A stretch of 64,000 nt of DNA from JBBECE01 sp040881985 (GTDB lineage Bacteria > Pseudomonadota > Alphaproteobacteria > Rhizobiales > Devosiaceae): positions 19,319 to 83,318 of the forward strand of contig JBBECE010000031.1 in assembly GCA_040881985.1 (NCBI GenBank). Reading direction: 5' to 3'. Below, piece by piece: positions 34,902-44,080 of this stretch. Below the pieces are notes generated by a model. It saw only the letters and a program-made list of their open reading frames with translations. It searched no databases and was not told the DNA's origin. Position 1 is the first letter of the stretch, and each line of letters starts with the position of its first letter. A program made the translations under genes and the position numbers.

Positions 34902-35756
34902 GTGCTCAGCAGGACCGAGGGCATTTTCGCGCGGCCGGCTCCGGCCGTCCGGCTTTTGGCCGCCGTCCTGCTGGCGCTGACGCTGACGGCCTGCAGCGGG
35001 TTCGGGCTTTTCGGCGAACGCAAGATCGTCGAAGAAGAGATCATTCCGGCCGAGGACCTCTACAACGAGGCGATCGGCTATATCGAGCAGGGACGGGCCA
35101 AGTCGGCGCTCGAGACGTTCCAGAAGCTCGAGCGGCAGCACCCGTATTCCGAATATGCCGAAAAGACCCGGCTGCTGACGGTGTTTGTGCAGTTCGGGGC
35201 GGGTCAGTTCGATGAGGCGATCCTCGCCGCCGACCGGTATCTGGCGCTTTATCCTTCGGCGCAGGACGCGCCCTACGCCATGTACATGAAAGGCACGTCC
35301 TATTTCCGGCAGATCAAGGACCTGACACGCGACCAGGGCACCGCGCAGGACGCGATTTCGACTTACGAGCGGTTGATCGAGAACTATCCGGATTCCGATT
35401 ACGCCCAGCAGGCGCGCGAAAATATCCTGATTGCGCACGACCAGCTGGCCGGCAAGGAAATGTCGGTCGGCCGCTATTATCTCGGCAACCGGCAGTACAC
35501 CGCGGCGCTCAACCGCTTCAAGGTGGTGGTCGAAGACTATGAGACCTCGACCCATGTCGAGGAAGCGCTGGAGCGGCTGGTCGAATGCTACCTCGCGCTG
35601 GGCCTGGTCCGCGAAGCGCAGCACGCCGCCGCGATCCTCGGGCACAACTATCCGTCTAGCCAGTGGTATCAGGATGCCTATACTCTCCTGCAAAGCCAGG
35701 GGCTGGCCCCGCAGGCGCAGGACGGCAACGCGCTCGGATCGACGCTTTCCGGCTGA
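34902..35756 (+). CDS. bamD: Outer membrane assembly lipoprotein BamD
   Basis: A 284-residue outer-membrane lipoprotein (formerly ComL), an essential part of the BAM complex that inserts beta-barrel proteins. The signal peptide ends in the lipobox LTAC with the lipidated C31. TPR-like repeats follow: ALETFQKLERQHPYSEYAEK, AILAADRYLALYPSAQDAPYA, AISTYERLIENYPDSDYA and ALNRFKVVVEDYETSTHVEEAL. GTG 34902 has GAGGAA upstream. It is followed by recN, as in relatives. Confidence 0.94.
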   Translation: MLSRTEGIFARPAPAVRLLAAVLLALTLTACSGFGLFGERKIVEEEIIPAEDLYNEAIGYIEQGRAKSALETFQKLERQHPYSEYAEKTRLLTVFVQFGAGQFDEAILAADRYLALYPSAQDAPYAMYMKGTSYFRQIKDLTRDQGTAQDAISTYERLIENYPDSDYAQQARENILIAHDQLAGKEMSVGRYYLGNRQYTAALNRFKVVVEDYETSTHVEEALERLVECYLALGLVREAQHAAAILGHNYPSSQWYQDAYTLLQSQGLAPQAQDGNALGSTLSG

Positions 35757-35779
35757 CGCCCAGACGGCCGGGTTCCGGC

Positions 35780-37453
35780 ATGCTCAGTGCCATTTCCATC
35801 AGAAACATCGTCCTGATCGACCAGATCGACCTGGCGCTCGAACCCGGCCTTTCGGTTTTGACCGGGGAGACCGGGGCGGGCAAATCGATCCTGCTCGATG
35901 CCCTGTCGCTGGCGCTCGGCGGGCGCGGCGACCAGGGGCTGGTTCGCAAGGACCAGGAGAGCGGGCAGGTGGTCGCGATCCTCAATCTTGCCGCCGACCA
36001 TCCGGCGCGCCAGATGGTGCGCGACAACGAAATCGCCGACGATTCCGAACTGATCCTGCGCCGGGTGCAATATGCCGACGGGCGCACCCGGGCTTTCGTC
36101 AACGACCAGCCGGTCTCAGCCGGGCTGTTGCGCGACATCGGGAGGCAGGTGGTCGAAATCCACGGCCAGCATGACGAGCGGGCGCTGATCGACGCCGCCA
36201 CTCATCGCGCGCTGCTCGACGCCTTTGGCGGGCACGGGACCGAAAGCAAGGCAGTGCGAGGGACTTTTGCCGCCCTCGCCGAATCGCGGGCGCAGGTTGG
36301 GGCGCAAGACAAGCGCGTTGCCGCCGTCGCGGCCGAAGAAGACTACGCCAGGCATGTGGTCGCGGAATTGACCGAACTCGCGCCCCAGCCCGGCGAGGAG
36401 CAATCGCTGGCCGAGGCGCGGCAGCGGCTGATGCAGCTTGAAAAAGCGGCCGACGACATCAACGAGGCCGACGAATTGTTCAATGGCGGCAGCGCCCCGG
36501 CCCCGGCGCTGTCCGGGCTGATGCGGCGGCTGATGCGGAAGAGCGAGGGCGGGGGGAGCATTTTCTCTCGCGTCATCGAAGCGCTCGACGCAACTCTCGT
36601 CTCGCTCGACCGGACCTCCGAGGCGCTCGAGGCGCTGAAGGCCGAGATGGCGTTCGATCCGGGCGAGCTTGAGCGGGCCGAGGAACGCCTCTTCGCGCTG
36701 CGCGCCGCGGCGCGCAAGCACCAGGTCAGCTGCGACGACTTGCCGAAGGTCTTGGCGAAATACAAGTCCGACCTAGATCTCCTGCAAAGCGGGGAAGCGG
36801 AACTGGCACGGCTCAAGGCGGCGCAAGCGGCGGCGCTCGCCGGCTATGGCAAGGCGGCCAAGACACTGAGCGCGGCACGCAAACGGGCGGCGAAGTCGCT
36901 CGCCGAAGCGGTCGAGACGGAATTGCCGGACCTGAAACTGGCCCGCGCCCGGTTTCTCGTCGAGCAGCAGGTGGACGAGGCAAAGGAATCCGCCAACGGC
37001 TTCGACCAGATCGAATTCGAGGTGCAGACCAATCCGGGCAGCAAGCCTGGGCCGCTGATGAAGATCGCCTCGGGGGGCGAGCTGGCGCGGTTCCTCTTGG
37101 CGCTGAAAGTGGTGCTGGCCGACCGCGGCTCGGCGCCGGTGCTGATTTTCGACGAAGTCGACACCGGAGTCGGCGGGGCGGTGGCGGACGCGATCGGCAA
37201 GCGGCTCGGCCGGCTAAGCGAGCGCGTGCAGGTGATCTCGGTCACCCATGCCCCGCAGGTCGCGGCGCGCGCCGACCATCATCTGCTCGTCGAAAAGCAG
37301 GCGATCGACGAGGGGGCGTTCGTGCGCACCCACGTCAGGGCGCTGGACGCCGCGGCGCGGCGTGAGGAAGTGGCGCGGATGCTGGCCGGGGCGAGGGTGA
37401 CCGACGAGGCCCGCGCCGCGGCCGAAAAGCTGATCGGCGAGGTGGCGCATTGA
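35780..37453 (+). CDS. recN: DNA repair protein RecN
   Basis: A 557-residue SMC-like ATPase in double-strand break repair. It has Walker A LTGETGAGKS (residues 27-36), a central helical coiled coil (about 150-360), signature SGGELARFLLALK, Walker B VLIFDEVDTGVGG and the H-loop VTHAPQVAARAD. The family is about 550 residues long. ATG 35780 follows bamD by 23 bp. The stop overlaps the ligA TTG (TTGA). Confidence 0.95.
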   Translation: MLSAISIRNIVLIDQIDLALEPGLSVLTGETGAGKSILLDALSLALGGRGDQGLVRKDQESGQVVAILNLAADHPARQMVRDNEIADDSELILRRVQYADGRTRAFVNDQPVSAGLLRDIGRQVVEIHGQHDERALIDAATHRALLDAFGGHGTESKAVRGTFAALAESRAQVGAQDKRVAAVAAEEDYARHVVAELTELAPQPGEEQSLAEARQRLMQLEKAADDINEADELFNGGSAPAPALSGLMRRLMRKSEGGGSIFSRVIEALDATLVSLDRTSEALEALKAEMAFDPGELERAEERLFALRAAARKHQVSCDDLPKVLAKYKSDLDLLQSGEAELARLKAAQAAALAGYGKAAKTLSAARKRAAKSLAEAVETELPDLKLARARFLVEQQVDEAKESANGFDQIEFEVQTNPGSKPGPLMKIASGGELARFLLALKVVLADRGSAPVLIFDEVDTGVGGAVADAIGKRLGRLSERVQVISVTHAPQVAARADHHLLVEKQAIDEGAFVRTHVRALDAAARREEVARMLAGARVTDEARAAAEKLIGEVAH

Positions 37454-39600
37454 ACGGCTCAAAACCGGTTGACGCGCTCACCGAGGCCGAGGCGCGGGCG
37501 GAGCTTGGAGACTTGGCTTCCATCATTGCCGAGCACGACCGCGCCTATTTCGGGCGCGATGCCCCGGTCATTTCGGACGCCGAATATGATGCGCTCAGGC
37601 GCCGCAACGAGGAGATCGAGAAGCGGTTCCCGAGGCTCGTTCGGGCGGACAGCCCGGCCAAGCGCGTCGGCGCCAGGCCGGCGGAAGGGTTCAAGACGGT
37701 CCGCCATGCGGTGCCGATGCTCAGCCTCTCCAACGCCTTCTCGGATGAGGATGTGGGTGATTTCGTCGAACGGGCGCGGCGGTTTTTCGCCCGCGACAGG
37801 GATCTCGATTTGACGTTTACCGCCGAGCCGAAAATCGACGGGCTCGGCGCCTCGCTGCGCTACGAAGGCGGGAAATTCGTGCGCGGAGCGACGCGCGGGG
37901 ACGGCTACGAGGGCGAGGACATCACCGCCAACCTCAGAACCCTTGGCGATATTCCCGAAAAGCTGAAGGGCCGGAAGATTCCCGAGGTGGTCGAGGTGCG
38001 CGGGGAAGTCTTCATGACGCATGCCGAGTTCAAGAAGCTCAATGCCTGGGCGGCGCGAGAAGGCAAGCCCGCCTATGTCAATCCGCGCAATACCGCCGCC
38101 GGTTCGCTCCGCCAGCTCGACCCGTCGATCACTGCCGCACGCAATCTCAAATTCTTCGCCTATGCCTGGGGCGAGATGAGCGCGCTACCGGCGGACACGC
38201 AATATGGCGTGGTGCAGCGGTTTGGCGAGTGGGGATTCGCCGTCAACCCGTTGATGCAGCGGGTGAAGACGCTCGAGGAAATGCTTGCTCACTATCGCAA
38301 AATAGAGGCGAAGCGCGCCACCCTCGGCTACGACATCGACGGGGTCGTCTACAAGCTCGACCGGCTCGATCTTCAAGAGCGCTGGGGGTTCGTGTCCCGC
38401 GCGCCGCGCTGGGCGATTGCGCGAAAATTCCCGGCCGAGCGGGCGACGACTGTTCTCGAGGGCATCGATATCCAGGTCGGCCGCACCGGGGCGCTGACCC
38501 CGGTCGCACGGTTGCGGCCGGTGACGGTCGGCGGGGTCGTCGTCGAGAACGCCACGCTCCACAATGAGGACTACATCAAGGGAATCGGCTCGGACGGCGA
38601 GAAAATCCGCGACGGCAAGGACTTAAGGGTCGGGGATACGGTCACGGTACAGCGCGCCGGCGACGTGATCCCGCAGATTGTCGATGCGGACGTGAGCAAG
38701 CGGCGCAAGGGAGCGAAGCGCTTTGTCTTCCCGACGCGCTGCCCGGCTTGCGGATCGGAGGCGGTGCGTGAGGTCAACGAGACGACCGGCAAAATCGATG
38801 CGGTTCGCCGGTGTACGGGCGAACTCGTCTGCCCGGCCCAGGCCGTCGAGCAGCTGAAGCATTTCGTCTCCCGCGATGCGCTCGATATCGAGGGCTTGGG
38901 CGACAAGCAGATTTCGGCCTTCTACACGGCAGGCCGGATCATGCACCCGGCCGACATTTTCACGCTCGCCGCCCGTGATGCCCGCTCCACAAGGAAGCTC
39001 GCCGAGGAGGACGGCTGGGGCGAGACCTCGGCGGCGAAGCTCTTTGCGGCCATTGCGACGCGCCGGCGTCCCGAGCTCGACCGGTTCATTTTCGGGCTCG
39101 GCATCCGCCATATCGGCGAGGGGACCGCGGCGCTGCTTGCCCGCTCGTTTGGCACCTTCGGCGCCTTCCGCAACACCGCCGAGGCGGCGGCCAAGGGAAA
39201 TCACGAGGCGATGGAGACATTCGAAGCCATCGACGGCATCGGCGGCACCGTCATTGGCTCGCTGACGTCGTTTTTCGGCAATGAGCGAAACCTCAAGGTG
39301 CTCGACGATCTTCTGGCGGAGGTCGCCCCGCAGAGCCACGAGGTCGCCTTGACTGAAGATTCTCCTGTCGCCGGCAAAACCGTCGTTTTCACCGGAGCGC
39401 TCGAACGCATGTCGCGGTCGGAAGCCAAAGCGATGGCCGAGCGGCTCGGCGCCAAAGTCTCGGGGTCGGTGTCGGCCAAGACCGATCTCCTCGTGGCCGG
39501 ACCCGGGGCCGGCTCGAAGCTCGCCGACGCCGAGCGGCTCGGCGTCAGTGTGATCGACGAAGACGAATGGTTCGATCTCGTTGGCGCCGTCAAGGCCTAG
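37450..39600 (+). CDS. ligA: NAD+-dependent DNA ligase
   Basis: A 716-residue essential ligase sealing nicks in replication and repair. Order of parts: NAD-binding Ia domain, adenylation domain with the lysine nucleophile K128 in EPKIDGLG, OB fold, four-cysteine zinc finger (CPACGSEA...CTGELVCPAQ), HhH repeats, and a C-terminal BRCT domain (GKTVVFTGALERMSRSEAK). TTG 37450 overlaps the recN stop and has GAGGTGG upstream. Its stop codon overlaps that of convergent pepP in a CTAG. Confidence 0.96.
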   Translation: MNGSKPVDALTEAEARAELGDLASIIAEHDRAYFGRDAPVISDAEYDALRRRNEEIEKRFPRLVRADSPAKRVGARPAEGFKTVRHAVPMLSLSNAFSDEDVGDFVERARRFFARDRDLDLTFTAEPKIDGLGASLRYEGGKFVRGATRGDGYEGEDITANLRTLGDIPEKLKGRKIPEVVEVRGEVFMTHAEFKKLNAWAAREGKPAYVNPRNTAAGSLRQLDPSITAARNLKFFAYAWGEMSALPADTQYGVVQRFGEWGFAVNPLMQRVKTLEEMLAHYRKIEAKRATLGYDIDGVVYKLDRLDLQERWGFVSRAPRWAIARKFPAERATTVLEGIDIQVGRTGALTPVARLRPVTVGGVVVENATLHNEDYIKGIGSDGEKIRDGKDLRVGDTVTVQRAGDVIPQIVDADVSKRRKGAKRFVFPTRCPACGSEAVREVNETTGKIDAVRRCTGELVCPAQAVEQLKHFVSRDALDIEGLGDKQISAFYTAGRIMHPADIFTLAARDARSTRKLAEEDGWGETSAAKLFAAIATRRRPELDRFIFGLGIRHIGEGTAALLARSFGTFGAFRNTAEAAAKGNHEAMETFEAIDGIGGTVIGSLTSFFGNERNLKVLDDLLAEVAPQSHEVALTEDSPVAGKTVVFTGALERMSRSEAKAMAERLGAKVSGSVSAKTDLLVAGPGAGSKLADAERLGVSVIDEDEWFDLVGAVKA

Positions 39601-41456
39601 ATCGGACGCGTCGCCTTCTCCAGCCAGGCGAGGATCTGCGGCTCGACATGGTCGCCGATCTCCTTGAAGACGCGCCGGTGATAGTCATTGAGCCAGTCGC
39701 GCTCGGCCCCGGTCAGGAGGCCAACCTCGACGAGCCTTGTGTCGATCGGCGCCAGCGTCAGTGTCTCGAATTCGTAATAGGGCCGCTCGGGGGTGCCGAC
39801 CGGACTTTCGACGACGAGGATCAGGTTCTCGGTGCGGATGCCGAATTCACCCTCGAGATAGACGCCCGGCTCGTTGGAGACGATCATCCCTGGCTCCAGC
39901 GCGACCGAGGGTCGGGTCGAGATGTTGGCGGGCCCTTCATGGACGCCAAGATAGGCGCCGACCCCGTGGCCGGTGCCGTGATTGTAATTCATCCCCGCCA
40001 GCCAGAGGAATTGCCGGGCGAGGGTGTCGAGTTGCTGGCCGGTTGTGCCCTTTGGAAAGGGTGTCATGGAAAGCGCAATGACGCCACGCAGCACGCGCGT
40101 GAACGCCTCCTTTTGTGCCGCCGTCGCCGCGCCTGTCGAGAGCGTCCGGGTGATGTCGGTAGTACCTTCGCGATATTGGCCGCCGGAATCGACCAGCATC
40201 AATTCGCCTGGCACGAGCCGGCGGTTCGAGGTCTCGGTTACCCGGTAATGAATGATGGCGCCGTGCGCGCCGGCCCCGGCAATCGTCTCAAAGCTGATGT
40301 CGACAAGCGAATTGGCTTTCCGGCGCTGGCTCTCCAGCGCCTCGACAATGCCGATTTCGGTCAGTTCGCCTTTCGGCGCCTCGATGTCGAACCAGGCGAG
40401 AAAGCGCGCCATGGCGACCCCGTCGAGCCGATGCGCGTCGCGCATGCCGGCGATTTCGGCCGGGTTCTTTCGCCCCTTGGCAACCAGCACCGGATCGCGC
40501 TCGGCGATGAGCGTGGCGCCGGCCTCGACGAGCGCGGTCTTGATGGCGAGAGGACAGTTTTGCGGATCGATCGAGACTATGGATTTTTGCTGACCCAGCG
40601 CGCGAAGCGACTCCGCCATCTGTCCGTCGGGCTTGAGCTCGACGCCGCCAAGCGCGGCCTGCAACTCGGCCGTCAATTTCGCCGGATTGAGAAAGAGGTC
40701 TGGCGGCCGCAAAGCGTGGACGATGGCGAAGCCGAGCGTCACCGGCGTATGCGCCACGTCGCCGCCGCGAATGTTGAACAGCCAGCAGATCGACTCCGGT
40801 AGTGTCAGCACCAGCGCGGCGGCCTTGGCCTTCGTCATCGCCTCGCGGATCGTCGCCAGTTTGTCGGCGGCGGAAACGCCGGCCCGGCTCGCTTCGAGAA
40901 CCATAACCGGCGTTGCCGGCGGAGCGGGCCGGTCGGTCCAGATCGCGTCGATCAGGTTGGCGACGGACTTGAGCTTCAGGCCCGAAAGGTCGAGCGCTTT
41001 CTCGAAGGTGTCGAACTCCTCGGGCGTCAGGAGCCAAGGATCGACGCCGACTGCGGCGGGCGCCTTGAGATTGTCCTTCAGCCAATCGCTTGGCCGGTTG
41101 GGCGGCTGCTCGATGACCGCGACCAGCCCCTTGTCGGTTTGGCTCGGCGCCTGCAGGGTATAGCGTCCGTCAACGAACAGCGCCGCTGCCTCAAGCGTGA
41201 CGATCGCGAGGCCAGCCGAGCCGGTGAAGCCGGTAAGCCAGGCGAGCCGTTCTTCGCTCGGGGGGACATTCTCGCCCCGATGTTTGTCGGCGCGCGGCAC
41301 GAGAAAGGCCGATATCCCCGCTTTGACCATTTCCCGGCGCAATGCGGCGAGCCGCGGGCCGACATTGGCCGGATCGGTACGGTCCTCGAAGGACTGGAAT
41401 TGGGCGGTTCGGACGGGGGACTTCAAGATTTGCTCCGAGCCATGCGCGCGCCGCAT
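39597..41456 (-). CDS. pepP: Xaa-Pro aminopeptidase (aminopeptidase P, M24B)
   Basis: A 619-residue metallopeptidase releasing N-terminal residues before proline. It is the long, three-domain form: two creatinase-like N-terminal domains (LAALRREMVKAGISAFLVPRAD at the start) and a C-terminal pita-bread M24 domain. Metal ligands appear in LMLVDSGGQYREGTTDITRT (two aspartates), NYNHGTGHGVG (histidine), IVSNEPGVY and IRTENL (glutamates). No signal peptide. It converges on ligA with overlapping stops. Confidence 0.92.
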   Translation of the reverse strand: MRRAHGSEQILKSPVRTAQFQSFEDRTDPANVGPRLAALRREMVKAGISAFLVPRADKHRGENVPPSEERLAWLTGFTGSAGLAIVTLEAAALFVDGRYTLQAPSQTDKGLVAVIEQPPNRPSDWLKDNLKAPAAVGVDPWLLTPEEFDTFEKALDLSGLKLKSVANLIDAIWTDRPAPPATPVMVLEASRAGVSAADKLATIREAMTKAKAAALVLTLPESICWLFNIRGGDVAHTPVTLGFAIVHALRPPDLFLNPAKLTAELQAALGGVELKPDGQMAESLRALGQQKSIVSIDPQNCPLAIKTALVEAGATLIAERDPVLVAKGRKNPAEIAGMRDAHRLDGVAMARFLAWFDIEAPKGELTEIGIVEALESQRRKANSLVDISFETIAGAGAHGAIIHYRVTETSNRRLVPGELMLVDSGGQYREGTTDITRTLSTGAATAAQKEAFTRVLRGVIALSMTPFPKGTTGQQLDTLARQFLWLAGMNYNHGTGHGVGAYLGVHEGPANISTRPSVALEPGMIVSNEPGVYLEGEFGIRTENLILVVESPVGTPERPYYEFETLTLAPIDTRLVEVGLLTGAERDWLNDYHRRVFKEIGDHVEPQILAWLEKATRPI

Positions 41457-41563
41457 GGCTGTGGTGAGAGGCCAAGGCTAACCCGTCCGGGCTGATTCCT
41501 CTATATGAGGGGTCAATAGCAGGGCGCCGCCGCAAGATGCGCCTTCCGCCAAGGGAGATTTGA

Positions 41564-41704
41564 ATGTCCGCCGCCAGCAATTTCTTTCATCGCGCCGTCG
41601 AAACGCTGTTTCGTCTGAGCATGCTGCGGGCCGAAGCGCGCACCGGGTTCCGTTATGATGTCGGGCCAGGCCCGCGCCCGTTCATCCAGGATCAGGGCCG
41701 CTAG
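41564..41704 (+). CDS. Small 46-residue protein of unknown function
   Basis: A short open frame from ATG 41564 with a strong AAGGGAGA ribosome site seven bases upstream. It encodes MSAASNFFHRAVETLFRLSM and then a basic, proline-rich tail ending RPFIQDQGR. The first half looks like an amphipathic helix; no cysteines or membrane segment. It is divergent from pepP, and its TAG overlaps the prmA TAG on the other strand through a shared CTAG. The ribosome site and its tidy fit between two genes support it; no function can be given. Confidence 0.6.
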   Translation: MSAASNFFHRAVETLFRLSMLRAEARTGFRYDVGPGPRPFIQDQGR

Positions 41705-42573
41705 ACCCGGTTCATTCGTTGTAGCGTAAGGGTCGCCCAGCCGTCGCGGGCGGCCTTCTTCTTTTGCACAAAGCCGTGCTCGGCATAGGCCGCGACCAGC
41801 CGGCTCGCCTGATTCTCAAGAAATCCGCCGAGAATGACGGTCGCCCCGCGTGCGGCATGGCGTGAGAGCGCCAGCGCCATTTTGCGCAAGGGTTCGGCGA
41901 GAATATTCGCCATGATGAGATCGTAGGGGCCGCTCTCGGCTATCTTGCGGTGAGTGAGCCCGTCGGCGACGCGCGCGCTGACCAGAGCGCCGACGCCGTT
42001 GGCGCGAGCGTTTTCCAGCGTCACCGCCACCGCGACGGGATCGATGTCGGTTGCCAGCGCCGGGCAGCGCAGGACCTTGGCGGCAGCGATGGCGAGAATG
42101 CCCGATCCGCAGCCGAGATCGAGCACACGGCGGGGATCGGCGGTCCGCAGCGTCAAGTCGAGAGCCTCGAGGCAGGTGAATGTCGAGGCGTGATGACCGG
42201 TACCGAAAGCCTGGCCGGCATCGATCAAAATCGGGATGTGTCCCGGCGGCGGCGCCTCCCGATTGTGGCTGCCATGCACATAAAGGAGGCCGGCGGCGAC
42301 CGGTTGCAGGCCCTCGAGCGATTTCCTGACCCAATCGGTTTCGGGTATGGGGGCAGCGCGAAATGCGACCGCCCCACCCAGCACTTCAAGCGCCAGCGCT
42401 GCAATGGCGGCGAGGTCCGGCGAGCGATCGCAAATCGCCTCGAACAGCCATTCTCCGCCCAGCATTTCGTGCGCGGAAGCAGCGAGCGCCAGCCCCTCGC
42501 GCTCCATGACCGCGTCGACCAGCGCCATCGCCTGTTCGCGGGAGAGCGGGGCCGAGAGCTGCGTCAACGGCAT
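41701..42573 (-). CDS. prmA: Ribosomal protein L11 methyltransferase
   Basis: A 290-residue SAM-dependent enzyme that methylates ribosomal protein L11. It has an N-terminal substrate-recognition part (about 1-110), DAGQAFGTGHHAST just before the catalytic domain, motif I VLDLGCGSGILAIAAAK, and NILAEPLRKMALAL. Length fits the family (about 290). The neighbourhood with pepP is common in Hyphomicrobiales. Confidence 0.95.
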   Translation of the reverse strand: MPLTQLSAPLSREQAMALVDAVMEREGLALAASAHEMLGGEWLFEAICDRSPDLAAIAALALEVLGGAVAFRAAPIPETDWVRKSLEGLQPVAAGLLYVHGSHNREAPPPGHIPILIDAGQAFGTGHHASTFTCLEALDLTLRTADPRRVLDLGCGSGILAIAAAKVLRCPALATDIDPVAVAVTLENARANGVGALVSARVADGLTHRKIAESGPYDLIMANILAEPLRKMALALSRHAARGATVILGGFLENQASRLVAAYAEHGFVQKKKAARDGWATLTLQRMNRV

Positions 42574-42682
42574 GCGGCGACTTTCCCCACATTACCGCGC
42601 GAAATCAATGAGTTTGCGCCCGCGCCTTTCAATTTTCTGTGGCTCGGCTAAATTTGCAGCCGGTCGAGGCCGCGGAGGGCGC

Positions 42683-43066
42683 ATGAAAGGGACACAGCGG
42701 AAAAAGGTGCCCGACGGGCCCTATAGCGAGCTCTACAAGGACGGAACCCTCGCTGCCGAAGGCCAAATGGCGGGCGGCAGGAAGACCGGCTTGTGGCGCT
42801 ATCATTTCAAGGACGGGAGGCTGAGAGCCGAAGGCGCCTACGACGCCGACCAATTCACCGGCTTCTGGTTCTGGAACCGCGCCGGCGGCGGGCGGCTGCA
42901 GGAAGGCTCGTTCGAGAATAATCTGCAGACGGGCCCCTGGAAGCGCTGGCACGACAATGGCAAGCAGCTCGACGAAGGCGACTGGCGCGCCGGCAAACGG
43001 GTCGGCGAATGGAGGACTTACGACAAAGCGGGGAAGTTGAAGAAGACGCAGAAATTCAAGGGGTAG
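42683..43066 (+). CDS. MORN/YwqK-type repeat protein
   Basis: A 127-residue soluble protein of five or so short repeats of the form Y-x-D-G-x-L-x-x-E-G-x-(Y/W)-x-x-G-x-x-x-G-x-W: LYKDGTLAAEGQM, HFKDGRLRAEGAY, GGGRLQEGSF, DNGKQLDEGDW, then a basic tail. These MORN-variant repeats are found in the YwqK family; some members have been annotated as antitoxins, but no toxin is adjacent. ATG 42683 follows CGGAGGGC. It converges on the SIR2-like gene with an 18-bp gap. Confidence 0.8.
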   Translation: MKGTQRKKVPDGPYSELYKDGTLAAEGQMAGGRKTGLWRYHFKDGRLRAEGAYDADQFTGFWFWNRAGGGRLQEGSFENNLQTGPWKRWHDNGKQLDEGDWRAGKRVGEWRTYDKAGKLKKTQKFKG

Positions 43067-43084
43067 GCAGGGCAGGCCTTGGGA

Positions 43085-44080
43085 TCAAGGCTCGAAAAAC
43101 CGCATGAGTTTTGCGAATTCGACTTCATCTCCACCAAAAGTTGTCCTGATCGAACGTCTAGAAGCTCCGATGATGCCCGGCCGAAGAGAAAGCTCAAGTT
43201 CGTTCCGCGGTTGAAGTTGTGCTCTTGGGTCTCGCTTGTCGACAACATTCGCGCCAGCGGGTTCAACAAGAAACAGGCGCAGCCCACCTCGCGCGACTGC
43301 CTCAACTATCGCAGCGTTGATGTGAGAATCGCCGAAGCCGTATCCGATCACCATCAGTCGAGTACTGGGCCGAAGCAGGTATTCTGCGGATTTCTCAAAA
43401 TACCAATTCAGAATTGGGTGTTGGCGTATGTTGTCCAACTTGTGGCCGCCCATTATCAACAGCTCGGCGGCGTCTTCTCGGTCATAATGCCAATTGCTGG
43501 ATCCCTGCAACTTCAGAAACGATTGTTGTCCCGCCGACACGCTGGGCTCCGACCGCCAATCCGTCGGAACTGACACGGATATTGGGGGTGACCCGAAACC
43601 GCTGCGGTGGATCGACACGCCCGGGATTTGGAATCCGGTCCACCGGCCATCTGACAACAGTGAAACGTTTTCATTCAAATAGTGGGTTTCGAGCAGCCAA
43701 TCCTGGTTGACCGTGAATATGGCGTCAAACCGCGTGAGAAAAGCGGCAACGCTAAACTTCCTCAAATTGCTTGCTTCAAATGGGGTGGCTCTGAGTCCCC
43801 CGTTGATGACATCGAACATGTCCGAAATGCATGTTTGTAATGCCACCAGTTGTTTCTTGCCTCGATCACTACCGAGTACGGCTTGTTGCTGAAGTCGGCT
43901 TAACGTGTCTTCGAATCCCAGTCCACGGGCTCTGTCCTCCCAAAGCGATTGCCTCAAGTCGTCAGAAATCTCGCGGCACCCTAAAAGGTATTCAACCACC
44001 TCAGATGCAAGCCAGCCTCCCCGGTTTCGACTGAACCCCGCGCCTGTAAGCAAGAAGTGCGGCATCGTGTATTGGCTCAC
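43085..44080 (-). CDS. SIR2-like domain protein (putative NAD-consuming defence protein)
   Basis: A protein of about 330 residues, essentially one SIR2-like domain. Counting from ATG 44065: the NAD-binding GAGFSRN (8-14), FTVNQD (117-122) with the catalytic-type N120, KLQGSSNW (185-192), and the family ending LMVIGYGFGDSHINAAI (237-253). In active SIR2-like NADases the third motif usually reads KLHGS; here histidine is glutamine (Q187). GTG 44080 overlaps the uvrD stop (GTGA); ATG 44065 is the alternative start. Stand-alone SIR2-like proteins commonly act in abortive phage defence by depleting NAD+. Base composition is clearly less G+C-rich than uvrD, suggesting acquisition. Function here is inference. 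Confidence 0.82.
   Translation of the reverse strand: MSQYTMPHFLLTGAGFSRNRGGWLASEVVEYLLGCREISDDLRQSLWEDRARGLGFEDTLSRLQQQAVLGSDRGKKQLVALQTCISDMFDVINGGLRATPFEASNLRKFSVAAFLTRFDAIFTVNQDWLLETHYLNENVSLLSDGRWTGFQIPGVSIHRSGFGSPPISVSVPTDWRSEPSVSAGQQSFLKLQGSSNWHYDREDAAELLIMGGHKLDNIRQHPILNWYFEKSAEYLLRPSTRLMVIGYGFGDSHINAAIVEAVARGGLRLFLVEPAGANVVDKRDPRAQLQPRNELELSLRPGIIGASRRSIRTTFGGDEVEFAKLMRFFEP

Noticed and set aside
39567..40802. Long plus-strand open frame opposite pepP
   Set aside because: Antisense shadow of a well-supported M24 peptidase; Arg/Asp/Gly-rich without motifs.
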